A stretch of DNA of 64,000 nucleotides from Atopostipes sp963558565 (lineage in GTDB: Bacteria > Bacillota > Bacilli > Lactobacillales > Carnobacteriaceae_A): the NCBI GenBank assembly GCA_963558565.1, contig CAUWGX010000004.1, positions 62,001-126,000 of the forward strand, given 5' to 3'. The notes under the pieces were generated by a model, which ran no database searches, was not told the DNA's origin, and saw only the letters and a list, made by a program, of their open reading frames with translations. How positions within the stretch are numbered: position 1 is the stretch's first letter; every line of letters begins with the position of its first letter. Positions 15,701 through 23,781 of this stretch are shown here, piece after piece. The translations under genes and the position numbers were made by a program.

Positions 15701-16918
15701 TTATTCTAAAAATTCAGCGGAAATGACTTCGTTTACTTTCTGTTGGTACTTCTCCACATTGATCACATTGTCTTCAAAGCCCACTAGCGCATGCTGAGCA
15801 GCTTTTTCTTCTGGATAATCAGCTAAGGGATAAATTTCAAAATTGGTCCGCGATAAAATATCACCGGGAATCGCTTCTTCATAATGAATCACATGCGGGT
15901 TAAAAGAGACATTTTCAATCGAAAGTTCCTCATCTTTAGCAACGAAATCGAATTGAATACTCCCACCTAGTAAATTACGATCAGAAATAGTACTCGCGAG
16001 GGCATTGCCTAAGGAATATATAATGAGCGTTTCATTGCCATCTGCGCCAATGACCCATTCAATGGGTTGAATGGTATGCGAATGGTTTCCAACGACTACA
16101 TCAACATCCAAGTCCGCAAACAACTGTGCATAATCATGCTGCATTTTATTCGGCTCGAAAGCATGTTCATCGCCCCAATGAGCAGAAACAATGACAAAAT
16201 CACTTAATTCTTGCGCTTGTTTGACGTCTTGGATAATTAAGTCAGGATCAAAATAATTGAGTTGGTAAGCTTCATCAGGGACTAAACCATTAGTGCCATA
16301 GGTATAAGCTAAGACCGCAAACTTTAAGCCGTTCTTTTCAACTATTTGAATCGTATCTCGATCTTCTTGACTCGCAAAAACGCCTGCAAATAAAACATCC
16401 TCACTATAGGGTTCCCAATAATCTAAAGTGTTTTGCACACCGGCTGTTCCTTTATCCAGCGTATGGTTATTGCTACCGTTGACAATATCAAAGCCTAAAT
16501 CCACTAAATTTTCAGCCATATCACTAGGCGTATTGAAAGCCGGGTAACCGGAAAAACCTAAGGTATCGCCTCCGATAATTGATTCTTGATTAATAAACGC
16601 GAGATCCGCATTCGCAATTTGTTCCGACAGAAGATGGTAAATAGGTTTAAAGTCATAAGTTTGGTCATCGTTTCGGGCATATTCAAAGATTTGCTGATGA
16701 ATTAAATTATCTCCTAAGGCATAAAAAGAGACCGTGTTTTTGGCATCTTTTTCTGTAGTAGGATCTGGTTCTTTTTCAAGTGACGCTATTTCTTCAACAT
16801 CTTCAGTACTCTTATCAGGTGTTTCAGTATTTTCTGTCTCTGAAGGAGAAAACAAATGGCAGCTGGTCAGTGAAAGGCTGAATAGACTATACATCAATAA
16901 CAAACGATTTTTTGTCAT
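15701..16918 (-). CDS. CapA family lipoprotein (metallophosphatase fold)
   Basis: Member of the CapA/PgsA family, first described in poly-gamma-glutamate capsule synthesis, with a calcineurin-like fold. The N-terminus is a lipoprotein signal: basic MTKNRLLL, a hydrophobic stretch and a lipobox LTSC with the lipidated Cys near residue 20. An acidic linker of about 35 residues follows. The core shows FYALGDNLIHQQIF, FINQESIIGGD, GSNNHTLDKG, VSAHWGDEHAFEPN and VVVGNHSHTIQPIEW, the expected metal-site blocks. 405 residues. GAGAGG precedes the ATG. No pgsB/pgsC genes lie nearby, so a poly-glutamate role is not supported. It is convergent with the phosphoglycerol transferase gene. Confidence 0.88.
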   Translation of the reverse strand: MTKNRLLLMYSLFSLSLTSCHLFSPSETENTETPDKSTEDVEEIASLEKEPDPTTEKDAKNTVSFYALGDNLIHQQIFEYARNDDQTYDFKPIYHLLSEQIANADLAFINQESIIGGDTLGFSGYPAFNTPSDMAENLVDLGFDIVNGSNNHTLDKGTAGVQNTLDYWEPYSEDVLFAGVFASQEDRDTIQIVEKNGLKFAVLAYTYGTNGLVPDEAYQLNYFDPDLIIQDVKQAQELSDFVIVSAHWGDEHAFEPNKMQHDYAQLFADLDVDVVVGNHSHTIQPIEWVIGADGNETLIIYSLGNALASTISDRNLLGGSIQFDFVAKDEELSIENVSFNPHVIHYEEAIPGDILSRTNFEIYPLADYPEEKAAQHALVGFEDNVINVEKYQQKVNEVISAEFLE

Positions 16919-16980
16919 GGGAAAACCTCTCTCGATAATTTAATGAAACCCTTTTCTTTAAATTATAACAGGTTTTGGCA

Positions 16981-17024
16981 AAATAAAAACACGTTTCGCT
17001 TCTGGTTTCAGAAACAAAACGTGT
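16981..17024 (-). terminator. Terminator of the YjbH-like gene
   Basis: On the minus strand ACACGTTTTGTTTC..GAAGCGAAACGTGT forms a hairpin (17024-16989) followed by TTTTATTT. It lies 16 bp after the stop of the gene at 17041. Confidence 0.8.
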
Positions 17025-17040
17025 CTATTCGTTTGGGTTA

Positions 17041-17697
17041 TTAATTTAGATTAAAGACATTGTGTAATTCTTCTTCGACTTCTTCTTGTATTTCTTCGCC
17101 ATCTTTTACTTCTTTGATTTCCTCGAGTCCACAAATGGAATGCAAAATTTCTCGTTCCATTTCTTCGCCTAAGCGAATGGCTTCTTCATGAACGCCATCT
17201 TTATAAATAACGGCTGAAGGCGTTCCTGTAATTTTCATATCAGAAGCTATTTTTAAGTTTTTTCGATAAACTTTCTTCGTTAATTCAGAGGCGAAATCTT
17301 CGGCAAACATTTCGATGTCTAAACCAATTTCTTTCGCTACTTCAAAAGCTAACTCTTCTGTAAAATCACGTCGTTCATCCACAACGTATTCTTGGAGTAC
17401 ATCTAGAAATTGATGTGCTTTGTTTTTTCCCTGCATAGCACTCGCATGGAAAGCTAAGCAAGCTTGATAAGTGTTTGCTGAAAATTGGTTATTTCTTTCG
17501 ACAATAGAAGTACGATTTTCGCCGAATCTTTTACGCGCGTGTCCATAGACACGTTTAAAGTTTACAATGGGGATAATACGAAGTTTTATTTTTTCTGGTC
17601 GTTCTGAACGAAATTGTTTGATTGTTTCTCTTGCGTCACTACAACGTCGACCGAGTGGATCGAGAAAAAGAAAAATCTCAATAAACTGACTTGTCAT
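17041..17697 (-). CDS. yjbH: DsbA-family/YjbH-like ClpXP adaptor
   Basis: Likely the adaptor that presents Spx to ClpXP. The thioredoxin-like DsbA fold begins IEIFLFLDPLGRRCSDARE; only one cysteine of the CxxC-type site remains, as is usual for YjbH. FSANTYQACLAFHASAMQGK and KITGTPSAVIYKDGVHEEA (cis-Pro loop) follow, and the tail is strongly acidic (EEIQEEVEEEL). The ATG at 17697 is chosen because AGGTG ends 8 nt upstream; the GTG at 17706 overlaps that binding site. 218 residues. It precedes the CYTH gene in reverse, matching the yjbH-yjbK neighbourhood of Firmicutes, where spx also lies. Confidence 0.75.
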   Translation of the reverse strand: MTSQFIEIFLFLDPLGRRCSDARETIKQFRSERPEKIKLRIIPIVNFKRVYGHARKRFGENRTSIVERNNQFSANTYQACLAFHASAMQGKNKAHQFLDVLQEYVVDERRDFTEELAFEVAKEIGLDIEMFAEDFASELTKKVYRKNLKIASDMKITGTPSAVIYKDGVHEEAIRLGEEMEREILHSICGLEEIKEVKDGEEIQEEVEEELHNVFNLN

Positions 17698-17899
17698 ATC
17701 TAACACACCTATATTATTATGATTTTCTTTACAGAATTTTATATGATTCGTGATGTTCGTTTAATTATTTTTATTTAATTGTGTTCATTTAATTACTTAT
17801 AATTACTTACTTATTTCTTTCACTTCGTTTACCTTATCATAAATTCGAGATAATTTAAACAATAATGCTTTTTATAGAAACTACTCTTAAATGAGGTCA

Positions 17900-18499
17900 C
17901 TAACGTTGATTTTCTACAGCACGCGCAATCTTTGGTGATGCTGAATGGACGGGGATCCCATGCTTTTCTAAATAATGATCAAAAAATTCTTTTCCTAAAG
18001 TAGCATCTGTACTTTCAACTTCTAATTCATAATCAACCGTTCCATTTTGAAAAGTTGTCTGATCGAGCACAATTAAATGTTCTCCGACTTGTTTTTCAAA
18101 ACGCTTAGTTTCAAAAGAATTAAACAAGTAAAAAATAGTCTCTTGATCGATCCCTTCTAAATCGGGCAGCTGGTCCTCAGTTGTCAGGTAAGAAGAGAGG
18201 ACGATTTTTTTTGCCTGCTTAATTTCAGCCACTTGTTCATCTGTTAGTGGGATATTTGTTTCCATTAGAAAATTATTGTGTGGAACTTTAAACGTCAACT
18301 CGTTATAAGAATCCGTTACTCGAACTCGCAGAGCCGAGTCTTGGTTCCTTAGAGCAGAATTTATTGTATCAAAATAATGGTTGGTTTGTGTAGTCATATG
18401 TTTCGTTTGGGGAAATTTTTGGAATTCTTTTTTATAAATTTCGTGATACTTTGTCGCACTTAATATATTTTTAAATTCAATTTCAAAGTTTTGGCTCAA
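17900..18499 (-). CDS. CYTH domain protein (YjbK-like)
   Basis: CYTH proteins bind triphosphates in an eight-stranded tunnel; bacterial members hydrolyse inorganic triphosphate or thiamine triphosphate. The diagnostic ExExK motif is EIEFK at residues 6-10. Further tunnel residues sit in ALRVRVTDSYNELTFKVPHN, TKRFEKQVGEHLIVLDQTTF and VDYELEVE. The start was set at TTG 18499: GAGGTGA lies just upstream and homologues begin MSQNFEIEFK. A start at 18523 would add eight residues and span the binding site. 199-200 residues. In relatives it is followed by a small alarmone synthetase, NAD kinase and rluD; here the polysaccharide region begins instead. Confidence 0.85.
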   Translation of the reverse strand: MSQNFEIEFKNILSATKYHEIYKKEFQKFPQTKHMTTQTNHYFDTINSALRNQDSALRVRVTDSYNELTFKVPHNNFLMETNIPLTDEQVAEIKQAKKIVLSSYLTTEDQLPDLEGIDQETIFYLFNSFETKRFEKQVGEHLIVLDQTTFQNGTVDYELEVESTDATLGKEFFDHYLEKHGIPVHSASPKIARAVENQR

Positions 18500-18650
18500 T
18501 AAAATCACCTCAATAAATGTCAATATTAATAGGATACTACTAATTAGAGAGAATTACAAAAGATAGATATAGAGTTCCTTTTTTGAGCAAGATCCACCGA
18601 CGAACACTTTATAAATAAGATAATTATAAAGTTTATAATTCTTTTTTATA

Positions 18651-18659
18651 TGATAAAAT
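18651..18659 (+). promoter_or_regulatory. Possible extended -10 promoter
   Basis: TGATAAAAT lies 118 bp before the glycosyltransferase at 18777. The 250-bp intergenic region is otherwise AT-rich with no recognised element. Confidence 0.35.
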
Positions 18660-18776
18660 AATATGAGTAAGAAAATATAAAGACAGATATTTTATTGCAA
18701 TCATTGCCTTACTCATTATTATAATTAATTGATAATGGGTTATATAAAAACGGATTATTAATGGAGTTGAATAAAT

Positions 18777-19730
18777 ATGGAAAAATTATCGATCATTGTA
18801 CCATGCTATAATGAACAAGAAATGATACCGATATTCTTTGATGAAGTTGAAAAATTAAAATTACCTTTAAAATTGGAATATATTTTTATAAATGACGGTT
18901 CAGATGACAATACGCTGGAAGAATTAAAAAAATTATATGTTAGAGCTCCGGAAAAAGTTCGGTATCTATCCTTTTCACGTAATTTTGGTAAAGAAGCAGG
19001 TATTTATGCAGGTTTAGTAGAATCAACGGGTGATTATATTGTTTTAATGGATGTAGACTTACAAGATCCTCCTCAACTTCTCCCTGAAATGTACGATTTA
19101 CTAAAAACGACTGACTATGATTCGATAGGAACCAGAAGGGTCTCTCGCGAAGGAGAGCCCGTCATTCGCTCATTTTTTGCTAGAATGTTTTATAAAATAA
19201 TCAATAAAATAAGTGATGTTGAAATTGTAGATGGTGCTCGTGATTATCAAATGATGACGAGGAAAATGGTAAATGCGATTATTGATATGCAAGAGTACAA
19301 TAGATTTTCTAAAGGAATATTCAGATGGGTAGGCTTTAAAACAAAATACCTAGAATATGAAAATATTGAAAGAGTTGCAGGGGAAACGAAGTGGTCATTT
19401 TGGGGGTTATTTAGATATTCAATCGAAGGGATCGTTTCTTTTTCTGTTACACCTTTACGAATTTCTTCAATACTCGGAATTTTCACATTCTTGATCGCTA
19501 TTTTTATGGCCTTGTTTTTTATGATAAGAACTTTGGTTTTCGATAATCCTACATCAGGTTGGACTTCGTTAATAGTTGTGATTTTAGGATTAGGAGGATT
19601 ACAATTATTTTCAATTGGGGTACTTGGTGAGTACCTAGGGAGAACATTTATGGAAACTAAAAGAAGACCTTTGTACTTTATAAAAGAAACTGAAAAAAAT
19701 TTAGAAGAGGGTAAAAATGAATATGATTAA
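18777..19730 (+). CDS. GT2 undecaprenyl-phosphate glycosyltransferase (GtrB/CsbB type)
   Basis: Predicted to move a hexose (often glucose or GlcNAc) from a nucleotide sugar onto undecaprenyl phosphate on the cytoplasmic face. The GT-A domain opens LSIIVPCYNEQEMIP, with IFINDGSDD and the metal-binding VLMDVDLQDPPQLLPEM near residue 85. Two C-terminal membrane helices (about 225-260 and 265-290) are typical of GtrB/CsbB. 317 residues. The stop overlaps the next gene by 14 nt, indicating translational coupling to the GT-C protein. Such pairs decorate teichoic acids or glycans outside the cell. The sugar identity cannot be read from the sequence. Confidence 0.9.
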   Translation: MEKLSIIVPCYNEQEMIPIFFDEVEKLKLPLKLEYIFINDGSDDNTLEELKKLYVRAPEKVRYLSFSRNFGKEAGIYAGLVESTGDYIVLMDVDLQDPPQLLPEMYDLLKTTDYDSIGTRRVSREGEPVIRSFFARMFYKIINKISDVEIVDGARDYQMMTRKMVNAIIDMQEYNRFSKGIFRWVGFKTKYLEYENIERVAGETKWSFWGLFRYSIEGIVSFSVTPLRISSILGIFTFLIAIFMALFFMIRTLVFDNPTSGWTSLIVVILGLGGLQLFSIGVLGEYLGRTFMETKRRPLYFIKETEKNLEEGKNEYD

Positions 19731-21330
19731 AAATAGAAGATATCACAATATGAAAAAAAGAAACATAACAAAATTTTCATTGATTTTTGGCATAACATTA
19801 TTTTTAGTAGTGTTATTTTTATTAACACAAATGATTGGCAAAAATGGTTTTCATATAGATGAAATTTACAGTTATGGATTAGCTAATAGTAATTATCACC
19901 CGTTTCCTTGGGAGTTCGATACTTGGTTGTCAGGTGACTATTATCAAAATTATTTAACGGTAGCTGAAAATGAAGCTTTTAATTATGGTTCAGTTTATTA
20001 TAACCAAACACAAGATGTGCACCCACCATTGTATTATTTTATTTTACATACTATATCATCTCTTTTTCCGGGGATGTTTTCAAAGTGGATAGGTCTGTCT
20101 ATAAATTTAGTGATTCATATATCTGTGTTTTATGTCTTGTATAAACTATTGGATAACATTATTGAAAATAAATGGATTTCTTTATTTGGTTCAGTTTTTT
20201 GGATACTAAGTAAAGGAGCAATTGATTCTTTACTATTTATTAGAATGTATCCGTTATTGACTTTAATACAAGTATTCCTAATATATATATCTTTGCGTTT
20301 TTATAAGAAAAAAAATAAAAGAGATTTATTCTATTTGTTCTTCATTATTATTTTAGGAGCATTAACCCATTATTACTTCTATATTTATGCTTTTTTATTA
20401 ACTTTAATAGTTTGTATAATTTTATTGTTCGAAAGAAATATGAAGCAAATGTTTATGTTTGGATCCACTGCATTGGCTGGTGTAGTTAGCGCAATAATAA
20501 TATTTCCTTCAGTTATCACTCATGTACTAGAAAGCAATCGAGGACAAGAAGTCTTGGATGGTTTTGAAAATAACATAACTGCTGGAGAAAATACTTTTTT
20601 TGAATTTGTCCGAGTTGATGTTCTACGAGATATACCATCATATATGGTAATTATTCTAGGCGTAGTTTTGTTTGCTACAGTTTTATATAAATTAATGCGT
20701 AATAAATCATCATTTAAACATAATAAGATTTTACTTAACAAAAATATTAAAAAAATAATAATTATTATTTTACCTGTTTTACTGTATATTTTCACTGTGC
20801 AACAAGTATCTTATTACAAGACTTCGAGATATATTTTTTCGATATACCCTATAATTGTACTAGGATTGTTTATAACACTTTATTTTCTGTTGCGATTACT
20901 TGTGAATAAAAAAGAATATGTCAATATTATAATTGGTCTATTTACGCTTATCTTCGTGTTTATTGGAATAAAAAATCAAAACTCTGATTACAAGTTTAAT
21001 TATATTGAATACATGAATGAATATATTGAGGATATAGAAGAACAAGAAATATTAGTATTAATGGATGAGTATTGGAAGGTATCGAACTATGTTATAGACT
21101 TAAGTTATTTTAAACAAATTTACCCCGTAGAAATTGGGAACAACCCTGTGGAAAATTTACCAACTGATAATTCGTTCAATAACTTAGAAGATTTATATGT
21201 TTTGTATAGCAAAAATGATAATATAGACACTACTAAAGAGATTGGAAGTTTGCTTTTATCAGAATACAATTTTGAAACGATAGATAAAATTTCAGAAAAT
21301 TCCTCAATGATATTATATGAATTAAAATAG
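19717..21330 (+). CDS. GT-C (GT39/ArnT-like) membrane glycosyltransferase
   Basis: Polytopic membrane protein of 537 residues with about 11 hydrophobic segments. The first extracellular loop carries HIDEIYSYGLAN, whose Asp-Glu pair is the usual GT-C catalytic/metal motif, followed by QDVHPPLYYFILH, also typical of PMT/ArnT-like enzymes. It overlaps the upstream GtrB-like gene by 14 nt, so it is expected to transfer the undecaprenyl-linked sugar made by that enzyme to a surface acceptor. GAGG precedes the ATG. The DNA is AT-rich (about 28-30% GC by eye), more so than the flanking operons. The nearby phosphoglycerol transferase product is one possible target. Confidence 0.8.
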   Translation: MNMIKNRRYHNMKKRNITKFSLIFGITLFLVVLFLLTQMIGKNGFHIDEIYSYGLANSNYHPFPWEFDTWLSGDYYQNYLTVAENEAFNYGSVYYNQTQDVHPPLYYFILHTISSLFPGMFSKWIGLSINLVIHISVFYVLYKLLDNIIENKWISLFGSVFWILSKGAIDSLLFIRMYPLLTLIQVFLIYISLRFYKKKNKRDLFYLFFIIILGALTHYYFYIYAFLLTLIVCIILLFERNMKQMFMFGSTALAGVVSAIIIFPSVITHVLESNRGQEVLDGFENNITAGENTFFEFVRVDVLRDIPSYMVIILGVVLFATVLYKLMRNKSSFKHNKILLNKNIKKIIIIILPVLLYIFTVQQVSYYKTSRYIFSIYPIIVLGLFITLYFLLRLLVNKKEYVNIIIGLFTLIFVFIGIKNQNSDYKFNYIEYMNEYIEDIEEQEILVLMDEYWKVSNYVIDLSYFKQIYPVEIGNNPVENLPTDNSFNNLEDLYVLYSKNDNIDTTKEIGSLLLSEYNFETIDKISENSSMILYELK

Positions 21331-21345
21331 GATTCAAGTTAGAAA

Positions 21346-21406
21346 AAAATCATAAAAGACAGATAGGTTTTTTCACAAACAATCTATCTGTCTTTTATGA
21401 TTTTAA
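21346..21406 (+). terminator. Terminator of GtrB/GT-C operon
   Basis: AAAATCATAAAAGACAGATAG pairs in full with CTATCTGTCTTTTATGATTTT across a loop of about 17 nt. It is symmetric and T-rich at both ends. Confidence 0.85.
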
Positions 21407-21479
21407 AATAACATGATAATATTTAAATTACATTTTAACTGCGATTTTTTTATATTGAAATGGAATTTTAATGATATTA

Positions 21480-21488
21480 TGCTATACT
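21480..21488 (+). promoter_or_regulatory. Promoter of first polysaccharide locus
   Basis: TGCTATACT, a near-consensus extended -10, lies 55 bp before the first gene. TTGAAA at 21455 is about 22 bp upstream, too far to be a normal -35. Confidence 0.5.
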
Positions 21489-21542
21489 ACTCAGAGGATA
21501 AATTAATTAACAATATGTTCAAATTCTTAGGAGGATATAGAA

Positions 21543-22922
21543 ATGCCTAAAACAGGAGGCTTTAATCGGACGTTAAAAATAGCTATTGGAGTTGCTGATA
21601 TTCTTTTATATCATCTATCTTTTGTATTAACTTTTTACTTAAGATACCAAGGAACACGTCCAGTTTTTAACTATTCAGCTTATCAGAGCGCATTACCTTA
21701 CATTATCATTGCGTTTGTTTTAATTAATATTTTTTCAGGAATATACGTACTTTATAATAAACGATTTATTGATATGTTTTCGACAACCTTAATTTCTCAA
21801 GTGATGATGTCTGTCATCATTATGGCGATGACCTTTTTCGGTCGTTGGTTTGCTTTCCCGAGAACAATCATATTTATAAATTTCATCATAAGTACGATTC
21901 TTTTAGTGGTTTGGCGAGTGATTATATTAGATTTCTACATGAGAGAATCGGGGACTAGTCATGTAATGATCGTTGGACCAAAAGATTTATGTAGAGAAGC
22001 TGTACATAATTTTAAAACGTCAAAAACACGACAATACAAAGTAACATCTGCTACATTTGATAATTACTTTGAGAATATTAAAAAACATATAGATGAAATT
22101 GATGTATTTTATTTATTAGACTTCAATTCGATTGAAGAAGAACGAAAGGTTTTATCCTATTTAACGTTGCATAATAAGCGCATTTTCTTAGGAACAGACT
22201 TTGGAAATCTTATTCGTATTAATAATCGAATAATGAATATAGATGATGAGAGTTTGATTGCGATATCAAAATTTGAAATATCACCTGAAGATGACACGAT
22301 TAAGCGAATGGTGGACATCTTTATTTCGCTGTTTCTGATTATTATAACTTCACCAATTATGTTGATAGCGGCACTCTTGATTAAATTGACTTCAAAGGGG
22401 CCTGCTTTATATAAACAAATTCGTATTACTAAAGGGCAAAAAGAGTTTGAGATTTATAAGTTTCGTTCTATGCGAATTGATGCTGAAGAAATATCAGGAC
22501 CGGTATTGGCTCAAGCAGAAGATCCACGCGTGACAACTGTTGGAAAATATTTAAGAAGTTTACGTATCGATGAACTTCCCCAATTATTTAACGTGTTAAA
22601 AGGAGATATGTCACTCGTCGGTCCTAGACCAGAACGTCCATATTTTGTTGAACAATTTAAAGAACAAAACCCTTACTACTACTTAAGACATACTGTTCGA
22701 GCAGGAATTACGGGGTATGCGCAGGTTTATGGGAAATATTCAACGGACTTTAACAGTAAATTAAAATTCGATTTATTATATATCAAAAACTATTCATTGA
22801 TTATGGATATACAAATTTTATTCCAAACAGTCAAAATACTATTTGATAAAGTCTCTTCACAAGGATTAGAAGAAGAGATGTCATCAGAGAAGATCTTTAA
22901 AGGGGTAAATATTTATGAATAA
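21543..22922 (+). CDS. Polyprenyl glycosylphosphotransferase (WcaJ/CpsE type), locus 1 priming enzyme
   Basis: Starts the repeat unit by transferring a sugar-1-phosphate to undecaprenyl phosphate. It has four N-terminal membrane helices (about 10-135), a CoA-binding-like Rossmann domain (about 140-245), a re-entrant helix near 255-285 and the catalytic PGT domain. The latter shows YKFRSMRIDAE, LRIDELPQLFNVLKGDMSLVGPRPERPYF and VRAGITGYAQVYGKYS. The Asp-Glu of RIDELPQ is the catalytic dyad. 459 residues, full length. TAGGAGGATA precedes the ATG. It heads an eight-gene collinear operon ending with the flippase at 31424. The priming sugar is probably hexose-1-phosphate, unproven. Confidence 0.93.
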   Translation: MPKTGGFNRTLKIAIGVADILLYHLSFVLTFYLRYQGTRPVFNYSAYQSALPYIIIAFVLINIFSGIYVLYNKRFIDMFSTTLISQVMMSVIIMAMTFFGRWFAFPRTIIFINFIISTILLVVWRVIILDFYMRESGTSHVMIVGPKDLCREAVHNFKTSKTRQYKVTSATFDNYFENIKKHIDEIDVFYLLDFNSIEEERKVLSYLTLHNKRIFLGTDFGNLIRINNRIMNIDDESLIAISKFEISPEDDTIKRMVDIFISLFLIIITSPIMLIAALLIKLTSKGPALYKQIRITKGQKEFEIYKFRSMRIDAEEISGPVLAQAEDPRVTTVGKYLRSLRIDELPQLFNVLKGDMSLVGPRPERPYFVEQFKEQNPYYYLRHTVRAGITGYAQVYGKYSTDFNSKLKFDLLYIKNYSLIMDIQILFQTVKILFDKVSSQGLEEEMSSEKIFKGVNIYE

Positions 22923-22937
22923 AAAAGGGGCCTTACA

Positions 22938-23690
22938 ATGAGCAAACCAGAAGTATCCGTCATCACGCCTGTCTATAATGCAGAAGCATTTTTAAGCGAG
23001 ACGATGGAATCTGTCTTAGAGCAGACCTATACAAATTTCGAGTATTTACTTATTGATGATTGTAGCACGGATAATAGTGCTGTACTCATCAAAAAATATG
23101 CTGAAAATGATTCGCGTGTTAAATATATTAAACTCGCTGAAAATTCTGGCGCTGCTGTTGCCCGAAATACAGGCTTAGAAAATGCACAAGGTCGTTATAT
23201 AGCATTTATAGACAGCGACGATATGTGGTATCCAGAAAAACTAGAAAAACAGCTAAAATTTATGAAAGAAAATAATAAAGCATTTACGTATACAAAATAT
23301 GAACGAATTACGGAAGAAGACGGGGAAGTTATTGGAGCACCTGACTTTCCAGAAAAATTAGATTACTCAGGACTTTTAAAAAATACAGCAATTGCTTGTA
23401 GTACTGTTGTCATTGATCGCCAAATCATTGGCGATTTTCGTATGCCTTTAGTTCGTAAAGGACAAGATACAGCGACGTGGTTAAAGATTCTAAAAAAACA
23501 CGATTATGCTTATTTAGTGGATGAAGTATTAAACCAATACCGTGCACGAGAGGGTTCATTATCGAGTGACAAATTCAGTGCTTTAAAAAGAACTTGGAAT
23601 ACGTATCGAAACATTGAGAAGTTACCACTACACAAAGCTCTTTATTACTTTAGCTTTTATGTAGGAAATGCAATAAAAAGAAGATTATAA
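22938..23690 (+). CDS. GT2 glycosyltransferase, locus 1
   Basis: Cytosolic family 2 transferase of 250 residues: VSVITPVYNAEAFLSETMES, LLIDDCSTDNSA and YIAFIDSDDMWYPEKLEKQL (the DxD metal site near 90) are intact. SGAAVARNTGLENAQG is typical of the TuaG/WaaV-like group. It probably adds the second sugar of the repeat unit. AAAAGGGG precedes the ATG and the gap to the priming enzyme is 15 bp. Donor and acceptor unknown. Confidence 0.9.
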   Translation: MSKPEVSVITPVYNAEAFLSETMESVLEQTYTNFEYLLIDDCSTDNSAVLIKKYAENDSRVKYIKLAENSGAAVARNTGLENAQGRYIAFIDSDDMWYPEKLEKQLKFMKENNKAFTYTKYERITEEDGEVIGAPDFPEKLDYSGLLKNTAIACSTVVIDRQIIGDFRMPLVRKGQDTATWLKILKKHDYAYLVDEVLNQYRAREGSLSSDKFSALKRTWNTYRNIEKLPLHKALYYFSFYVGNAIKRRL

Positions 23691-23781
23691 AAGGAAATTA
23701 ATTAGACTCTGTTCAATTTAGTGTTGAAAAATATTGTATATTTTAATTACTATTGAAAAGAGAAATAAAGGTGAGTATAAA

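Noticed and set aside
15701..16918. Poly-gamma-glutamate capsule gene
   Set aside because: CapA-family fold only; no pgsB/capB or pgsC/capC partner is in the window.
16989..17024. Another copy of the CGTTTCG repeat unit
   Set aside because: ACACGTTTCG..AAACGTGT is an ordinary terminator hairpin of the adaptor gene, not spaced at 42 bp and single.
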